This document shows, one piece after another, positions 1 through 5,961 of a stretch of DNA of 7,265 nucleotides. The notes below the pieces were generated by a model. The model did no database searches. It was not told the DNA's origin and saw nothing but the letters and a program-made list of their open reading frames with translations. This DNA is from CAZDIO01 sp964505555 (lineage in GTDB: Bacteria > Bdellovibrionota_C > UBA2361 > SZUA-149 > CAZDIO01): assembly GCA_964505555.1 (NCBI GenBank), contig CAZDIO010000083.1, positions 1-7,265 on the forward strand, read 5' to 3'. Positions within the stretch are counted from its first letter, which is position 1. The number at the start of each line of letters is the position of its first letter. The translations under genes were made by a program, and so were the position numbers.

Positions 1-20
1 TCGCTTCGCTCGCAACGACA
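1..20. repeat. REP-like palindrome fragment at the window edge
   Basis: The first bases read TCGCTTCGCTCGCAACGACA. The reverse complement carries the core GCGAGCGAAGCGA, which closely resembles the short intergenic palindromic (REP-like) element with this core found in many unrelated bacterial genomes. Only one half is inside the window; the partner arm, if present, lies to the left. No second copy was seen in the window. The assignment rests on similarity to a remembered motif and on the intergenic position, so it is moderate. Confidence 0.5.
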
Positions 21-109
21 GGTGTTTTCATTTGATTAGATGTTCTTGTATTTTTTAATAATCGTTTAGAGATAATTCTCATTAGAAACAACTTTCCTAC
101 AAAGCCGTG

Positions 110-1003
110 ATGCGTAAGCCTTTTACCGTTATTGTATTTACGATGATCCTTCTCTCCACCACCGCATACAAAGGGTGTGAAGAGAGCTTTGTCCTCTGTC
201 CTAAGTGTAAATCATCAACAAGTTCCACCTCCTCAAAATCCTCCTCCCGTTCTTCCTCTTCTTCAACCTCTTCTAGCTTCTCTTCAGATTCTTCCTCAGA
301 AAGCTCCTCCTCTTCTTCTGATTCCAGCTCTTCAGAAAGCTCTAGCTCTGAATCTTCTTCAGTTTCAAGCTCTACTTCTTCAAGTTCAGCCTCAGTAGCA
401 GGAGAAGAACCTCCCTCAGATGACGATCTTGATTCAGATAAGGATGGAATCCTTGATGAGGTTGAAATAAGCCTGGGAACCGATCCCACAAACCCAGATA
501 GCGATGGTGATGGGTTTCTTGATGGGTTTGAGGCTGGCGCTGGATTTGATGCTCTTGATCCTTCAAATCACCCTGCGACACTTCTTACAAAAGCGCTTTT
601 CCTTCATAGTGCTGAATCCTTCATAACTCCAAACGATCTTGATGGAGATGGTCTTTCAAACGACTATGAAAAGGAGATCGAAACAGCTCCTGACAATCGA
701 GACACCGATGAAGATGGAATCATCGATGGACTTGAGCTCCTTAATGAAACAGACCCTCTTGCCATAGAAGACACTGTCAATCCAGACAGTGACGCTGATG
801 GTATTTTTGATGAACTTGAAACCCGCTTTGGCACGGATCCGTTCTCTCCAGACTCCGATCGCGATCTCCTCCCCGATGATTGGGAGTTTTTCTTTGACCA
901 AGATCCGAATCATCCGGATACAAATAAAAATGGGATCCTTGATGGTCGTGAGAAATCATCCCGGCGGTACCATTTTCAATCAGGAAGATGGGATTTTAAT
1001 TAA
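110..1003 (+). CDS. exported serine-rich protein with thrombospondin type 3-like calcium repeats
   Basis: A 297-aa protein predicted to act at the cell surface or outside the cell. Residues 2-19 form an N-terminal export signal (RK followed by a hydrophobic stretch). A short segment with C23, C30 and C33 (CPKC) follows; the residues before C23 do not fit a lipobox. Residues 35-96 are about three-quarters serine, a flexible linker. From about residue 107 come seven acidic DxDxDG-type repeats, at roughly 107, 129, 176, 198, 226, 248 and 269. Each is followed by a short helix ending in Glu or Trp-Glu, as in TSP3/EF-hand-like Ca-binding arrays; the sixth and seventh are degenerate (DSDRDL, DTNKNG). 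There is no sortase or other anchor at the C terminus, which ends in RWDFN. A GTG directly precedes the chosen ATG (107 versus 110); neither has a clear ribosome binding site. PCD follows after 14 nt, so the two are probably co-transcribed. Ligand and biological role are unknown. Confidence 0.85.
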   Translation: MRKPFTVIVFTMILLSTTAYKGCEESFVLCPKCKSSTSSTSSKSSSRSSSSSTSSSFSSDSSSESSSSSSDSSSSESSSSESSSVSSSTSSSSASVAGEEPPSDDDLDSDKDGILDEVEISLGTDPTNPDSDGDGFLDGFEAGAGFDALDPSNHPATLLTKALFLHSAESFITPNDLDGDGLSNDYEKEIETAPDNRDTDEDGIIDGLELLNETDPLAIEDTVNPDSDADGIFDELETRFGTDPFSPDSDRDLLPDDWEFFFDQDPNHPDTNKNGILDGREKSSRRYHFQSGRWDFN

Positions 1004-1017
1004 GAGAAAAGATAACT

Positions 1018-1347
1018 ATGAGCTCTCAACTTGCAGAAAAATCGTGTATTCCTTGTCGGGGGGGCACCCCACCATTAACGGCTGAAGAACTGAAACCTCT
1101 TCAATCTCAACTCCCCCAATGGCAGGTTGTTGATAATCACCACCTGACACGAACATTTGCCTTCCCGGATTTTGTCAGTGCCTTAGAGCGGGTAAATAGC
1201 ATTGCAGCAATTGCTGAAGAAGAAGGGCATCATCCTGATATCTACCTAAGCTGGGGAAAGGTCCGAGTAGATATCTGGACCCACAAAATAAACGGTCTTA
1301 CCGAAAGTGATTTTGTTCTAGCAGCAAAGATAGAAAAACTGGACTAG
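1018..1347 (+). CDS. phhB: pterin-4a-carbinolamine dehydratase (PCD/DCoH family)
   Basis: A cytoplasmic 109-aa enzyme, the normal family length. It dehydrates 4a-hydroxytetrahydrobiopterin to quinonoid dihydropterin, recycling the cofactor of aromatic amino acid hydroxylases; some bacterial members are tied to molybdopterin metabolism instead. The diagnostic block is present: EEEGHHPDI (E67-I75, with H71 and H72), then the aromatic W79, WTHKINGLTESD with H89 and the closing D98. The N terminus CIPCRGGTPPLT (C10, C13) is typical of many bacterial members. It begins 14 nt after the stop of the calcium-repeat gene, with only a weak AG-rich ribosome binding site (gagaaaag), and probably shares its transcript. 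Its stop lies 12 nt from the stop of the convergent minus-strand gene. No phenylalanine hydroxylase or other pterin gene lies in the window, so its physiological partner is unknown. The gene symbol is the common bacterial name, not a proven orthology. Confidence 0.93.
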   Translation: MSSQLAEKSCIPCRGGTPPLTAEELKPLQSQLPQWQVVDNHHLTRTFAFPDFVSALERVNSIAAIAEEEGHHPDIYLSWGKVRVDIWTHKINGLTESDFVLAAKIEKLD

Positions 1348-1359
1348 AAGAACTACTCC

Positions 1360-1953
1360 TTACTTTGCCGGCAACAGCACAAAACAGCCATCCTTTTCAA
1401 ATACAAAAGCTCGTAGATCATCCCCGAGACGTCTAAACCCATACCGAACTGCAGCTCCCCGCTCTCGAAGTAAATCTCGCCCTGCTTTGTCCTGCCGCTC
1501 TTTTCGTAACCGTTCATATCGACTGAGCAGACTTGAATCTGAAAGGATCCCCACATCAGCACAAACAAAACATCGAGTATCTACAAGCACCCTGCCCTGC
1601 TCATTGTCCCGACGACAACGCATGATTACTGTTTCTGTAAGCGCTTCTTCGTGCTGCTTTTGCTCCTCCCCTTGAAGCTCGCTTTTATAAAACAAAACAA
1701 CCACCCGCATCGGATCTCGATAAACTCGATACGTCCCAGGGGAAACATTAAGAATACACCCGCCAAAATCATTTACGGTATCTGAAAACCGCTCCGTGAC
1801 TCCCGTCAGTCTTGCTAAAAACTGTCGGTTACTGAGCATAAATTGATCAATCGCCAGAATCTGACCAGTGGTGACAATAAGCCGTTCATTATCATTTCCG
1901 GTAGGCAACTCAGGAGAGAGGTTGTCTTTTCTATTGTGCTCTTCGTATTCCAT
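1360..1953 (-). CDS. conserved-looking protein of unknown function, 197 aa
   Basis: I do not recognise the family. The protein has no signal peptide and no membrane segment, so it is predicted cytoplasmic. Three blocks look structured. Residues 24-49 are a hydrophobic start ending in QFMLSNRQFLARL. Residues 59-90 contain FGGCILNVSPGTYRVYRDP and a beta-like run VVVLFYK. Residues 122-146 (VDTRCFVCADVGILSD) are followed by a highly charged helix (147-167, rich in R, K and E). The C terminus (RYGFRRLGDDLRAFVF) is again beta-like. Five cysteines (66, 113, 128, 131, 190) include a CFVC pair, but no clear zinc motif. The ATG start lacks a good ribosome binding site. The gene is convergent with PCD (12 nt between stops) and divergent from the next plus-strand gene. 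The small-domain, beta-rich look could fit an immunity or regulatory protein, but nothing here proves that. Confidence 0.75.
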   Translation of the reverse strand: MEYEEHNRKDNLSPELPTGNDNERLIVTTGQILAIDQFMLSNRQFLARLTGVTERFSDTVNDFGGCILNVSPGTYRVYRDPMRVVVLFYKSELQGEEQKQHEEALTETVIMRCRRDNEQGRVLVDTRCFVCADVGILSDSSLLSRYERLRKERQDKAGRDLLRERGAAVRYGFRRLGDDLRAFVFEKDGCFVLLPAK

Positions 1954-2165
1954 TGAATTCTGAAATATTTATTGATTGTTATGGTGACCGGTATTCATTA
2001 TTCCGAACAGTCGATTCTAAGAGATGTCAGAGGATAGCACAATTCGTATTACACTAAAGAAACAACTCTGATTTGGCGATACCTTAAATAAGAGAGATCA
2101 CGAAGGTGCTTGCTCTCAAAAAAAGCCGTTATTTATCAATAGGTTAATTTCGAACGGTTGCTTTC
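1954..2165. promoter_or_regulatory. divergent intergenic region serving two unknown genes
   Basis: A 212-nt AT-rich spacer between two divergently transcribed genes must hold promoters in both directions if both are expressed. On the plus strand a weak sigma70-like pair is possible: TTGCTC at 2110-2115 and TTATCA/TATCAA near 2133-2139. A CCGTT (about 2126-2130) and an AACGG (about 2153-2157) can pair across the last 40 nt before the 2166 start. None of these is strong, and no RNA gene is evident. Confidence 0.25.
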
Positions 2166-2654
2166 ATGGCTCACGAATTTGTCCATTCTAATGTTGAACT
2201 AAGCCGCATGAAATCAGGCTTAGTCTTTGATGCCGAGGGTGTTACCCTTATCGCCAGGTTTTCTGATGAACTCTCAGCATACCGCATAAAGAAGACATGG
2301 AAAGAGGTGCTTGCTGGTTACTTCTTGCTTGAATACGGAAGAGATTATGAAATGTCCGTTCTCTCTGCGCCTGAGAATAACTACTTCGTCTTGAGCTGTT
2401 TTTTTATCTCTGCCTGTGGCCGATACGCTTTTTGGCGTCTTATTAATGACCAAGCTCCGGAAGCTGAGTTAAAATTAAGTCAATCCCCCTCTCCAGCACA
2501 AACGAGTGTTCGAAAAAAACAACCTCCAGCTCCCTCTCGGTGCGAAGTCCCCACGCCAAAAGTTCTCAGTGGCGAAGATAAAACAGAGGGTGTTCAAGAA
2601 GAAGGAGTGCTCTTTCGTATGCTCTCCCATGTAAAAAAAGTTTTTCTCCTCTAA
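2166..2654 (+). CDS. hypothetical protein, 162 aa, with a Pro/Ser-rich linker
   Basis: I do not recognise the family. Residues 1-95 look like a folded domain: FDAEGVTLIARFSDE, then a lysine-containing helix (RIKKTWKEVLAGYFLLEYG), then a hydrophobic patch YFVLSCFFISACGRYAFW (about 74-91). That patch could be a buried beta-hairpin or, less likely, a single membrane segment. Residues about 105-140 are a Pro/Ser/Lys-rich disordered linker. The last 15 residues (LFRMLSHVKKVFLL) form a short amphipathic basic helix that could be a docking or membrane-contact tail. No good ribosome binding site precedes the ATG. A hairpin terminator follows the stop at once, so it is probably a single-gene transcript. 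It is divergent from the 197-aa unknown gene and convergent with the cupredoxin-like gene. Confidence 0.7.
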   Translation: MAHEFVHSNVELSRMKSGLVFDAEGVTLIARFSDELSAYRIKKTWKEVLAGYFLLEYGRDYEMSVLSAPENNYFVLSCFFISACGRYAFWRLINDQAPEAELKLSQSPSPAQTSVRKKQPPAPSRCEVPTPKVLSGEDKTEGVQEEGVLFRMLSHVKKVFLL

Positions 2655-2661
2655 GAGTCTC

Positions 2662-2680
2662 GTCTTTTCGAAGACTTTTT
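2662..2680 (+). terminator. short hairpin terminator for the 162-aa gene
   Basis: A GTCTT stem, a TTCG tetraloop and the matching AAGAC (2662-2675) are followed directly by five T residues. This is a compact intrinsic terminator 7 nt after the plus-strand stop. The U-tract is present only in the plus direction. The last bases overlap the stop codon of the convergent minus-strand gene (2679-2681). The stem is only 5 bp, so efficiency is uncertain. Confidence 0.6.
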
Positions 2681-3221
2681 ATTCTACTTTTACAAGCCCT
2701 TCAACACTGCGCAAAATGGTATCAGACTCCATTCCCTCAACATAATAACGAACTAGATAGTGCAACTTTCCTTTTTTTAATAAGCAGAGACTGGCCACAT
2801 CACCGGGATACAATACCTCAGAATGTGAGATCCCCTGACTTTCGATTACAAATCCACGAGCTGCTCTACAAGTCGTAGATACTCCTTGTTCTGGAAATGT
2901 AATTCTAATGGGAAGTGTTGCCGCATTGAGCCAAACTAAAGTCATTGAAGGAGAGATTTTCAACACTTCATCGGAGACTCCCTCATCTGTAACAACAATG
3001 TTGACACTCCTACTATACTGCTTAGTGGTATTGAGTCTTCGCTCTATGGAAGCAATTTTGTTAGAGCTCTCTTCTATCGAATTTTCTTGGATTTGTGCAT
3101 TTCCGTTTTCTATCACCCCCAAAATGGTAATAAAAACACAAACGACACGAAAAAATGTGGTCGGAAGTAGTGCAAAGAACTCTTTTCTTTGTTTTGCCTT
3201 TATCATGCTCAGGCATCCCAT
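2679..3221 (-). CDS. exported protein with cupredoxin-like pattern, no clear copper ligands
   Basis: A 180-aa protein. A long basic n-region (KAKQRK) and a hydrophobic stretch (about residues 16-36) end at NGNA/Q, giving a convincing signal peptide cleaved near residue 42, so the mature protein should be periplasmic or secreted. Residues 44-70 form a charged, helix-prone linker. From about residue 71 the order of motifs resembles a small beta-sandwich of cupredoxin type: VNIVVTDEG, TLVWLNAATLPIRITFPE, C118, GFVIESQG, SEVLYPGDVASLCLLKKG, KLHYLVRYYVEG. The His-Cys-His/Met copper set is not evident: the usual His after the W-x-N strand is absent, leaving only H133 and H154. C118 and C146 could form a disulfide. 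The start is supported by AGGA six nt upstream. The role is unknown, and the fold call is pattern-based. Confidence 0.75.
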   Translation of the reverse strand: MGCLSMIKAKQRKEFFALLPTTFFRVVCVFITILGVIENGNAQIQENSIEESSNKIASIERRLNTTKQYSRSVNIVVTDEGVSDEVLKISPSMTLVWLNAATLPIRITFPEQGVSTTCRAARGFVIESQGISHSEVLYPGDVASLCLLKKGKLHYLVRYYVEGMESDTILRSVEGLVKVE

Positions 3222-3227
3222 GAAGAT

Positions 3228-3231
3228 TCCT
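3228..3231 (-). promoter_or_regulatory. ribosome binding site of the cupredoxin-like gene
   Basis: Read on the minus strand this is AGGA, six nucleotides before the ATG at 3221-3219. It supports this ATG over the in-frame internal ATG five codons later, which has no comparable site. Confidence 0.55.
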
Positions 3232-3307
3232 AACCTCTTACCGCTTCTCTATAATACTCCAAAACGGCGTTTCAGAGAAGAATCTACCCATCATTTCTTC
3301 TAACAAC

Positions 3308-3336
3308 TGGAAATTTATAAGAAAGTTATGCATAAT
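3308..3336 (+). promoter_or_regulatory. candidate sigma70-type promoter for the ribBA-like/HD operon
   Basis: TGGAAA (3308-3313, four of six matches to TTGACA) and CATAAT (3331-3336, five of six matches to TATAAT) are separated by exactly 17 nt. The pair lies about 100 nt upstream of the GTG start of the ribBA-like gene, inside a non-coding, divergent spacer. The match is decent but found by eye, and an AT-rich spacer gives such matches by chance. Confidence 0.35.
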
Positions 3337-3391
3337 ACAGTGTTTTCTAAGGCTGCTTACTTTATCAGAAAGAAAAGCTCTCAATAAAGAG

Positions 3392-3439
3392 ATGGTCCAG
3401 CTTGCTACGTTGGATGATGACTTTAAGGAACCTCTGTGA
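3392..3439 (+). CDS. possible 15-codon leader ORF overlapping the ribBA-like start
   Basis: An ATG at 3392 opens a short frame reading MVQLATLDDDFKEPL, with its TGA at 3437-3439. That TGA shares a GTGA overlap with the GTG start (3436) of the ribBA-like gene. The frame remains open for more than 100 nt upstream of the ATG, but with no earlier ATG or GTG. An AAAGAG lies directly against the ATG, too close for a normal ribosome binding site. It may be a coupling leader peptide, the tail of a decayed gene, or chance. Confidence 0.25.
   Translation: MVQLATLDDDFKEPL
3425..3430 (+). promoter_or_regulatory. ribosome binding site fixing the GTG start of the ribBA-like gene
   Basis: AAGGAA stands five nucleotides before the GTG at 3436. 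An in-frame TAA lies just upstream (3424-3426), so the protein cannot start earlier, and the first in-frame ATG is far inside the conserved domain. The GTG start is therefore well supported. Confidence 0.75.
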
Positions 3440-4575
3440 AGGAATCAATAAATCGCGTATTTGCCGCTCTAAAAAAAGGATCGCCATTTGTACTCATTGA
3501 TGATGGGAGCGATCCTGCTCTCTCTTATCTCTGTTGCGCTGGAGGTTCAATAACAGCGGAACAGGTCTCCTTTCTTGTGAATCATGGGCGCGGAGTGCTT
3601 TCTGCTGCGCTGAGTCACGATCGCCTCACGGAACTTGGTATCGCACCCATGGGGAACTTTCGAGACGACAACTCACCACAATTTACCGTAAGCGTGGAAG
3701 CACGCCAAGGGGTCTCTACGGGAATTAGCGCGGCAGATCGCGCAAAAACAATTCGAGTACTTGCTGAGACCTCAGATCCGAAACGAGATCTTGTAATGCC
3801 CGGACATATCTTTCCTGTAAGCACAAAGAAAGGAGGGGTGCTAGTTAAACATGGTGCCCCGGAAGCAATGATCGATCTTCTTTGTTCTGCTCATCTCCCA
3901 CCGGTAGCAGCATTTACCCATATCTTGGATGATCATGGGGGATACCTTTCCTCGAGCCATGTTCTTCCTTTTGGAAACAAGCATGACCTGCCAGTAATCT
4001 CGGTATCCGAAATTGTACATTGGAGGATGTCCTTAGAATCAATCGTTGAAAAACTTGCTGAATCTACTCTCCCCACAAGACATGCTGGAATTTTTCGTGC
4101 GGTCGCTTTTCGTTCACTCATTGATGACGCCGAGCATCTTGCGCTCATTAAGGGCTTACCTGAGTGCACCGATCAAGTTTTTACTGAGCGACCTGTAATT
4201 GTTCGAGTCCAATCAGAGCACCGCATCGGTGATCTTTTAGGCACTGATATTTTTCAACACCGACAGATGCTCGATGGAGCTCTAGAATATATCCACAACC
4301 AAGGGGAAGGTGTTTTTGTTTATATTCGTCACCCCCAAAAAAACTTTTTACGACAGCAAATTGAAGCTGCACAATCAGGACTCACCCCACATTCAAAGCA
4401 TTCTCAACTCCGGGAACTAGGAGTTGGTGCTCAGATACTTAAAAAACTCGGAGTGAGAAATATTCGCTTGCTAACAAATTCTAACCGAATTATTTCTGGA
4501 CTAAACGTTTTTGGGCTCACCATTGTTGAGCGGCTACCGTACCAACTCGGCCTTCCTCGCTTGGTAGCAGCATGA
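3436..4575 (+). CDS. RibBA-like bifunctional riboflavin protein, apparently a double pseudoenzyme
   Basis: A 379-aa protein with the full two-domain plan of RibBA: DHBP synthase (RibB-like, about 1-198) then GTP cyclohydrolase II (RibA-like, about 205-370). Fold-level landmarks are clear: VNHGRG, ARQGVSTGISAADRAKTIR, MPGHIFPV and KKGGVL in the first half; VRVQSEHRIGD, LRELGVGAQILKKLGV, RLLTNS and VERLP in the second. The active sites are not kept. The acidic DRENEGD loop of RibB reads DPALSY at 26-31, the metal-ligand His of GHTEA is A141 (GAPEA), and the catalytic Glu of the CEL motif is H162. In RibA the three zinc cysteines become H262, F273 and H275, the RQEGRGIG loop becomes RHPQKNFL, the Asp two residues before the conserved R326 is Q324, and about 10 residues are missing before LRELG. 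The frame is uninterrupted, so this is divergence, not decay. Neither classical reaction is expected; a nucleotide-binding or regulatory role is inferred. The stop overlaps the HD gene by ATGA. Confidence 0.9.
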   Translation: MKESINRVFAALKKGSPFVLIDDGSDPALSYLCCAGGSITAEQVSFLVNHGRGVLSAALSHDRLTELGIAPMGNFRDDNSPQFTVSVEARQGVSTGISAADRAKTIRVLAETSDPKRDLVMPGHIFPVSTKKGGVLVKHGAPEAMIDLLCSAHLPPVAAFTHILDDHGGYLSSSHVLPFGNKHDLPVISVSEIVHWRMSLESIVEKLAESTLPTRHAGIFRAVAFRSLIDDAEHLALIKGLPECTDQVFTERPVIVRVQSEHRIGDLLGTDIFQHRQMLDGALEYIHNQGEGVFVYIRHPQKNFLRQQIEAAQSGLTPHSKHSQLRELGVGAQILKKLGVRNIRLLTNSNRIISGLNVFGLTIVERLPYQLGLPRLVAA

Positions 4576-5927
4576 AGCAACCGACTTCCTACCTCACCCC
4601 ATCTGTCTCACAAACTGTGAGTTTTGCTGATGTCGCACATCAGACGATTATTTTTGACAGAATGGATCCCACCGCAGATCTTGTCTTAAAGCTTATTGAT
4701 ACCCCATGGGTGCAACGTCTTCGAAATATTAAGCAAACTGGAAATACCAATTTGGTCTACATGTTTGCTGAACATTCCCGCTTCGGTCACAGCATCGGGG
4801 TTTCCTATCTTGCATATCTTCTGATGCAAAATCTCATGAAGCGAAATCCTGAAACTGTTTCGCTCTATCGAAGCGCAGTCTCTGCCGCGGGGCTTCTCCA
4901 TGATATTGGGCACGTCGCCCCTGGTTCTCATATTGCAGCTCAAATGTGGGCACCTGAAGTGGGAGACACTCACGAGGAGATCGGCATCCGTGTTATTGAA
5001 GAAGATGCTTGTATCCGATCTTTACTGGAAGCACACCAAGAGGGTCTTTCCCAACTCGTTTCTAGAATTCTCGGCGAAGATCCGTCGCTTCCTCACTGGA
5101 CAACTTCTATTATCTCTGGCGGAGGGTGGAATGCTGATCGCGGAAATTGGGCGATCGTTGACTCTGCGATGTGTAGCGTAAGCTATGGTCGCTATAACGT
5201 TCATGCGCTCATTGATGCTTTTCGCCTCTCGGCAGAAGGAGATTTGGTTATCGCGGAAAGTCGACTTGATGCCTTGACTCATTTTTTTGTTGCCCGTGAT
5301 TCAATGTATAGACAGATATACCAGCACCGAGTTCTCCAAGCCGCAGATCAAATGAATGCTCATCTTGTGCTCCGTCTTCGAGATCTCTTGTTACCTCTTC
5401 GCAGCTCTCTTGCTGAAGTCAAACAGGAACTCTCTCGACTCCAGATCTTCTGTGATGAAACAATGCTTGCTGTGCTTCTTTCCCGCAATTATGCCAAAGA
5501 ATTACCAATGAATACCATTTTTAGAATGACTGAAAATTGGTGGGCATATCACGTCGAGCGCTGGACGGAGTGTTCCGATAAAGTTCTTTGCGATCTTGCA
5601 AAACGCTTACGGGAACGGATACTTTTTAAAACAATTCGGCTGGATCTCCTTTCTCCAAAAGATCAGGAACAGCTCCTGAACGAAGCGACAGAAACTCTCA
5701 AACAAGCTGGGTATGATCCTCGATATTACTTAATTAAGGTAGATAATACTGACAAACATCGAGGGAGAAAGGAAGATGTCCCACTTGTTCAACTCGATAG
5801 TGGCGAAGTTGTGCCTGTTACCCTTGTTGAACCGTTGATTGCAAAACTTCTTGAACGTGGCGAGAAGACTCGAGTTTGGATGGCAATACCAGAAGAGATT
5901 AAAGTAACACTTGGCCGAAGTCGATAA
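4572..5927 (+). CDS. HD-domain phosphohydrolase, SAMHD1/COG1078 dNTPase-like
   Basis: A 451-aa cytoplasmic protein resembling the SAMHD1/dGTPase-related HD family, whose characterised members cleave dNTPs to nucleoside and triphosphate. The order of motifs is typical: FDRMDPTADLVLKLIDTP (28-45), WVQRLRNIKQTG, SRFGHSIGVSYLA (R70, H73), LLHDIGH (H110, D111, H114), THEEIG (H134), ADR with the metal-binding D189, SYGRYN, and FFVARDSMYRQIYQHR (238-253). The C-terminal YDPRYYLI and VPLVQLDSGEV segment also fits the family. All HD metal ligands are present. Two positions around the fourth ligand differ: the usual D-R/K-x-D-Y is D189-R-G-N192-W193, changing the residues that in SAMHD1 contact the sugar (D314, Y315), so substrate preference may differ. 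The ATG overlaps the stop of the ribBA-like gene and has no independent ribosome binding site, which implies translational coupling. The substrate is not predictable from sequence alone. Confidence 0.88.
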   Translation: MKQPTSYLTPSVSQTVSFADVAHQTIIFDRMDPTADLVLKLIDTPWVQRLRNIKQTGNTNLVYMFAEHSRFGHSIGVSYLAYLLMQNLMKRNPETVSLYRSAVSAAGLLHDIGHVAPGSHIAAQMWAPEVGDTHEEIGIRVIEEDACIRSLLEAHQEGLSQLVSRILGEDPSLPHWTTSIISGGGWNADRGNWAIVDSAMCSVSYGRYNVHALIDAFRLSAEGDLVIAESRLDALTHFFVARDSMYRQIYQHRVLQAADQMNAHLVLRLRDLLLPLRSSLAEVKQELSRLQIFCDETMLAVLLSRNYAKELPMNTIFRMTENWWAYHVERWTECSDKVLCDLAKRLRERILFKTIRLDLLSPKDQEQLLNEATETLKQAGYDPRYYLIKVDNTDKHRGRKEDVPLVQLDSGEVVPVTLVEPLIAKLLERGEKTRVWMAIPEEIKVTLGRSR

Positions 5928-5961
5928 CCTCTCAACCCCCTTGGTTCTTTTCTACAGTTAA

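Noticed and set aside
71..86. GATAATTCTCATTAG as a possible Fur box upstream of the calcium-repeat gene
   Set aside because: Only one half resembles the Fur consensus; the second half does not match, and there is no iron-related gene nearby.
97..489. 130-aa minus-strand frame rich in Glu and Leu
   Set aside because: It is the antisense shadow of the serine codon tract of the calcium-repeat gene; acidic low complexity is what reversed TCT/TCC/TCA codons give.
1348..1359. A terminator between the convergent PCD and 197-aa genes
   Set aside because: The 12-nt gap holds no hairpin or T-tract in either direction.
2908..3303. 131-aa plus-strand frame
   Set aside because: It overlaps the start, signal peptide and first half of the minus-strand cupredoxin-like gene, which has a ribosome binding site and a coherent domain pattern. 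The plus product shows no family motif.
3436..4575. Annotating the gene as functional ribBA or as a pseudogene
   Set aside because: The catalytic residues of both domains are gone, so the enzyme name would mislead. The frame is intact with a good start and a coupled downstream gene, so it is not a decayed pseudogene.
3436..5927. Calling the ribBA-like/HD pair a phage defence system
   Set aside because: HD dNTPases can act in defence, but there is no flanking defence gene, mobile element or toxin-like effector, so this is kept only as a speculative option.
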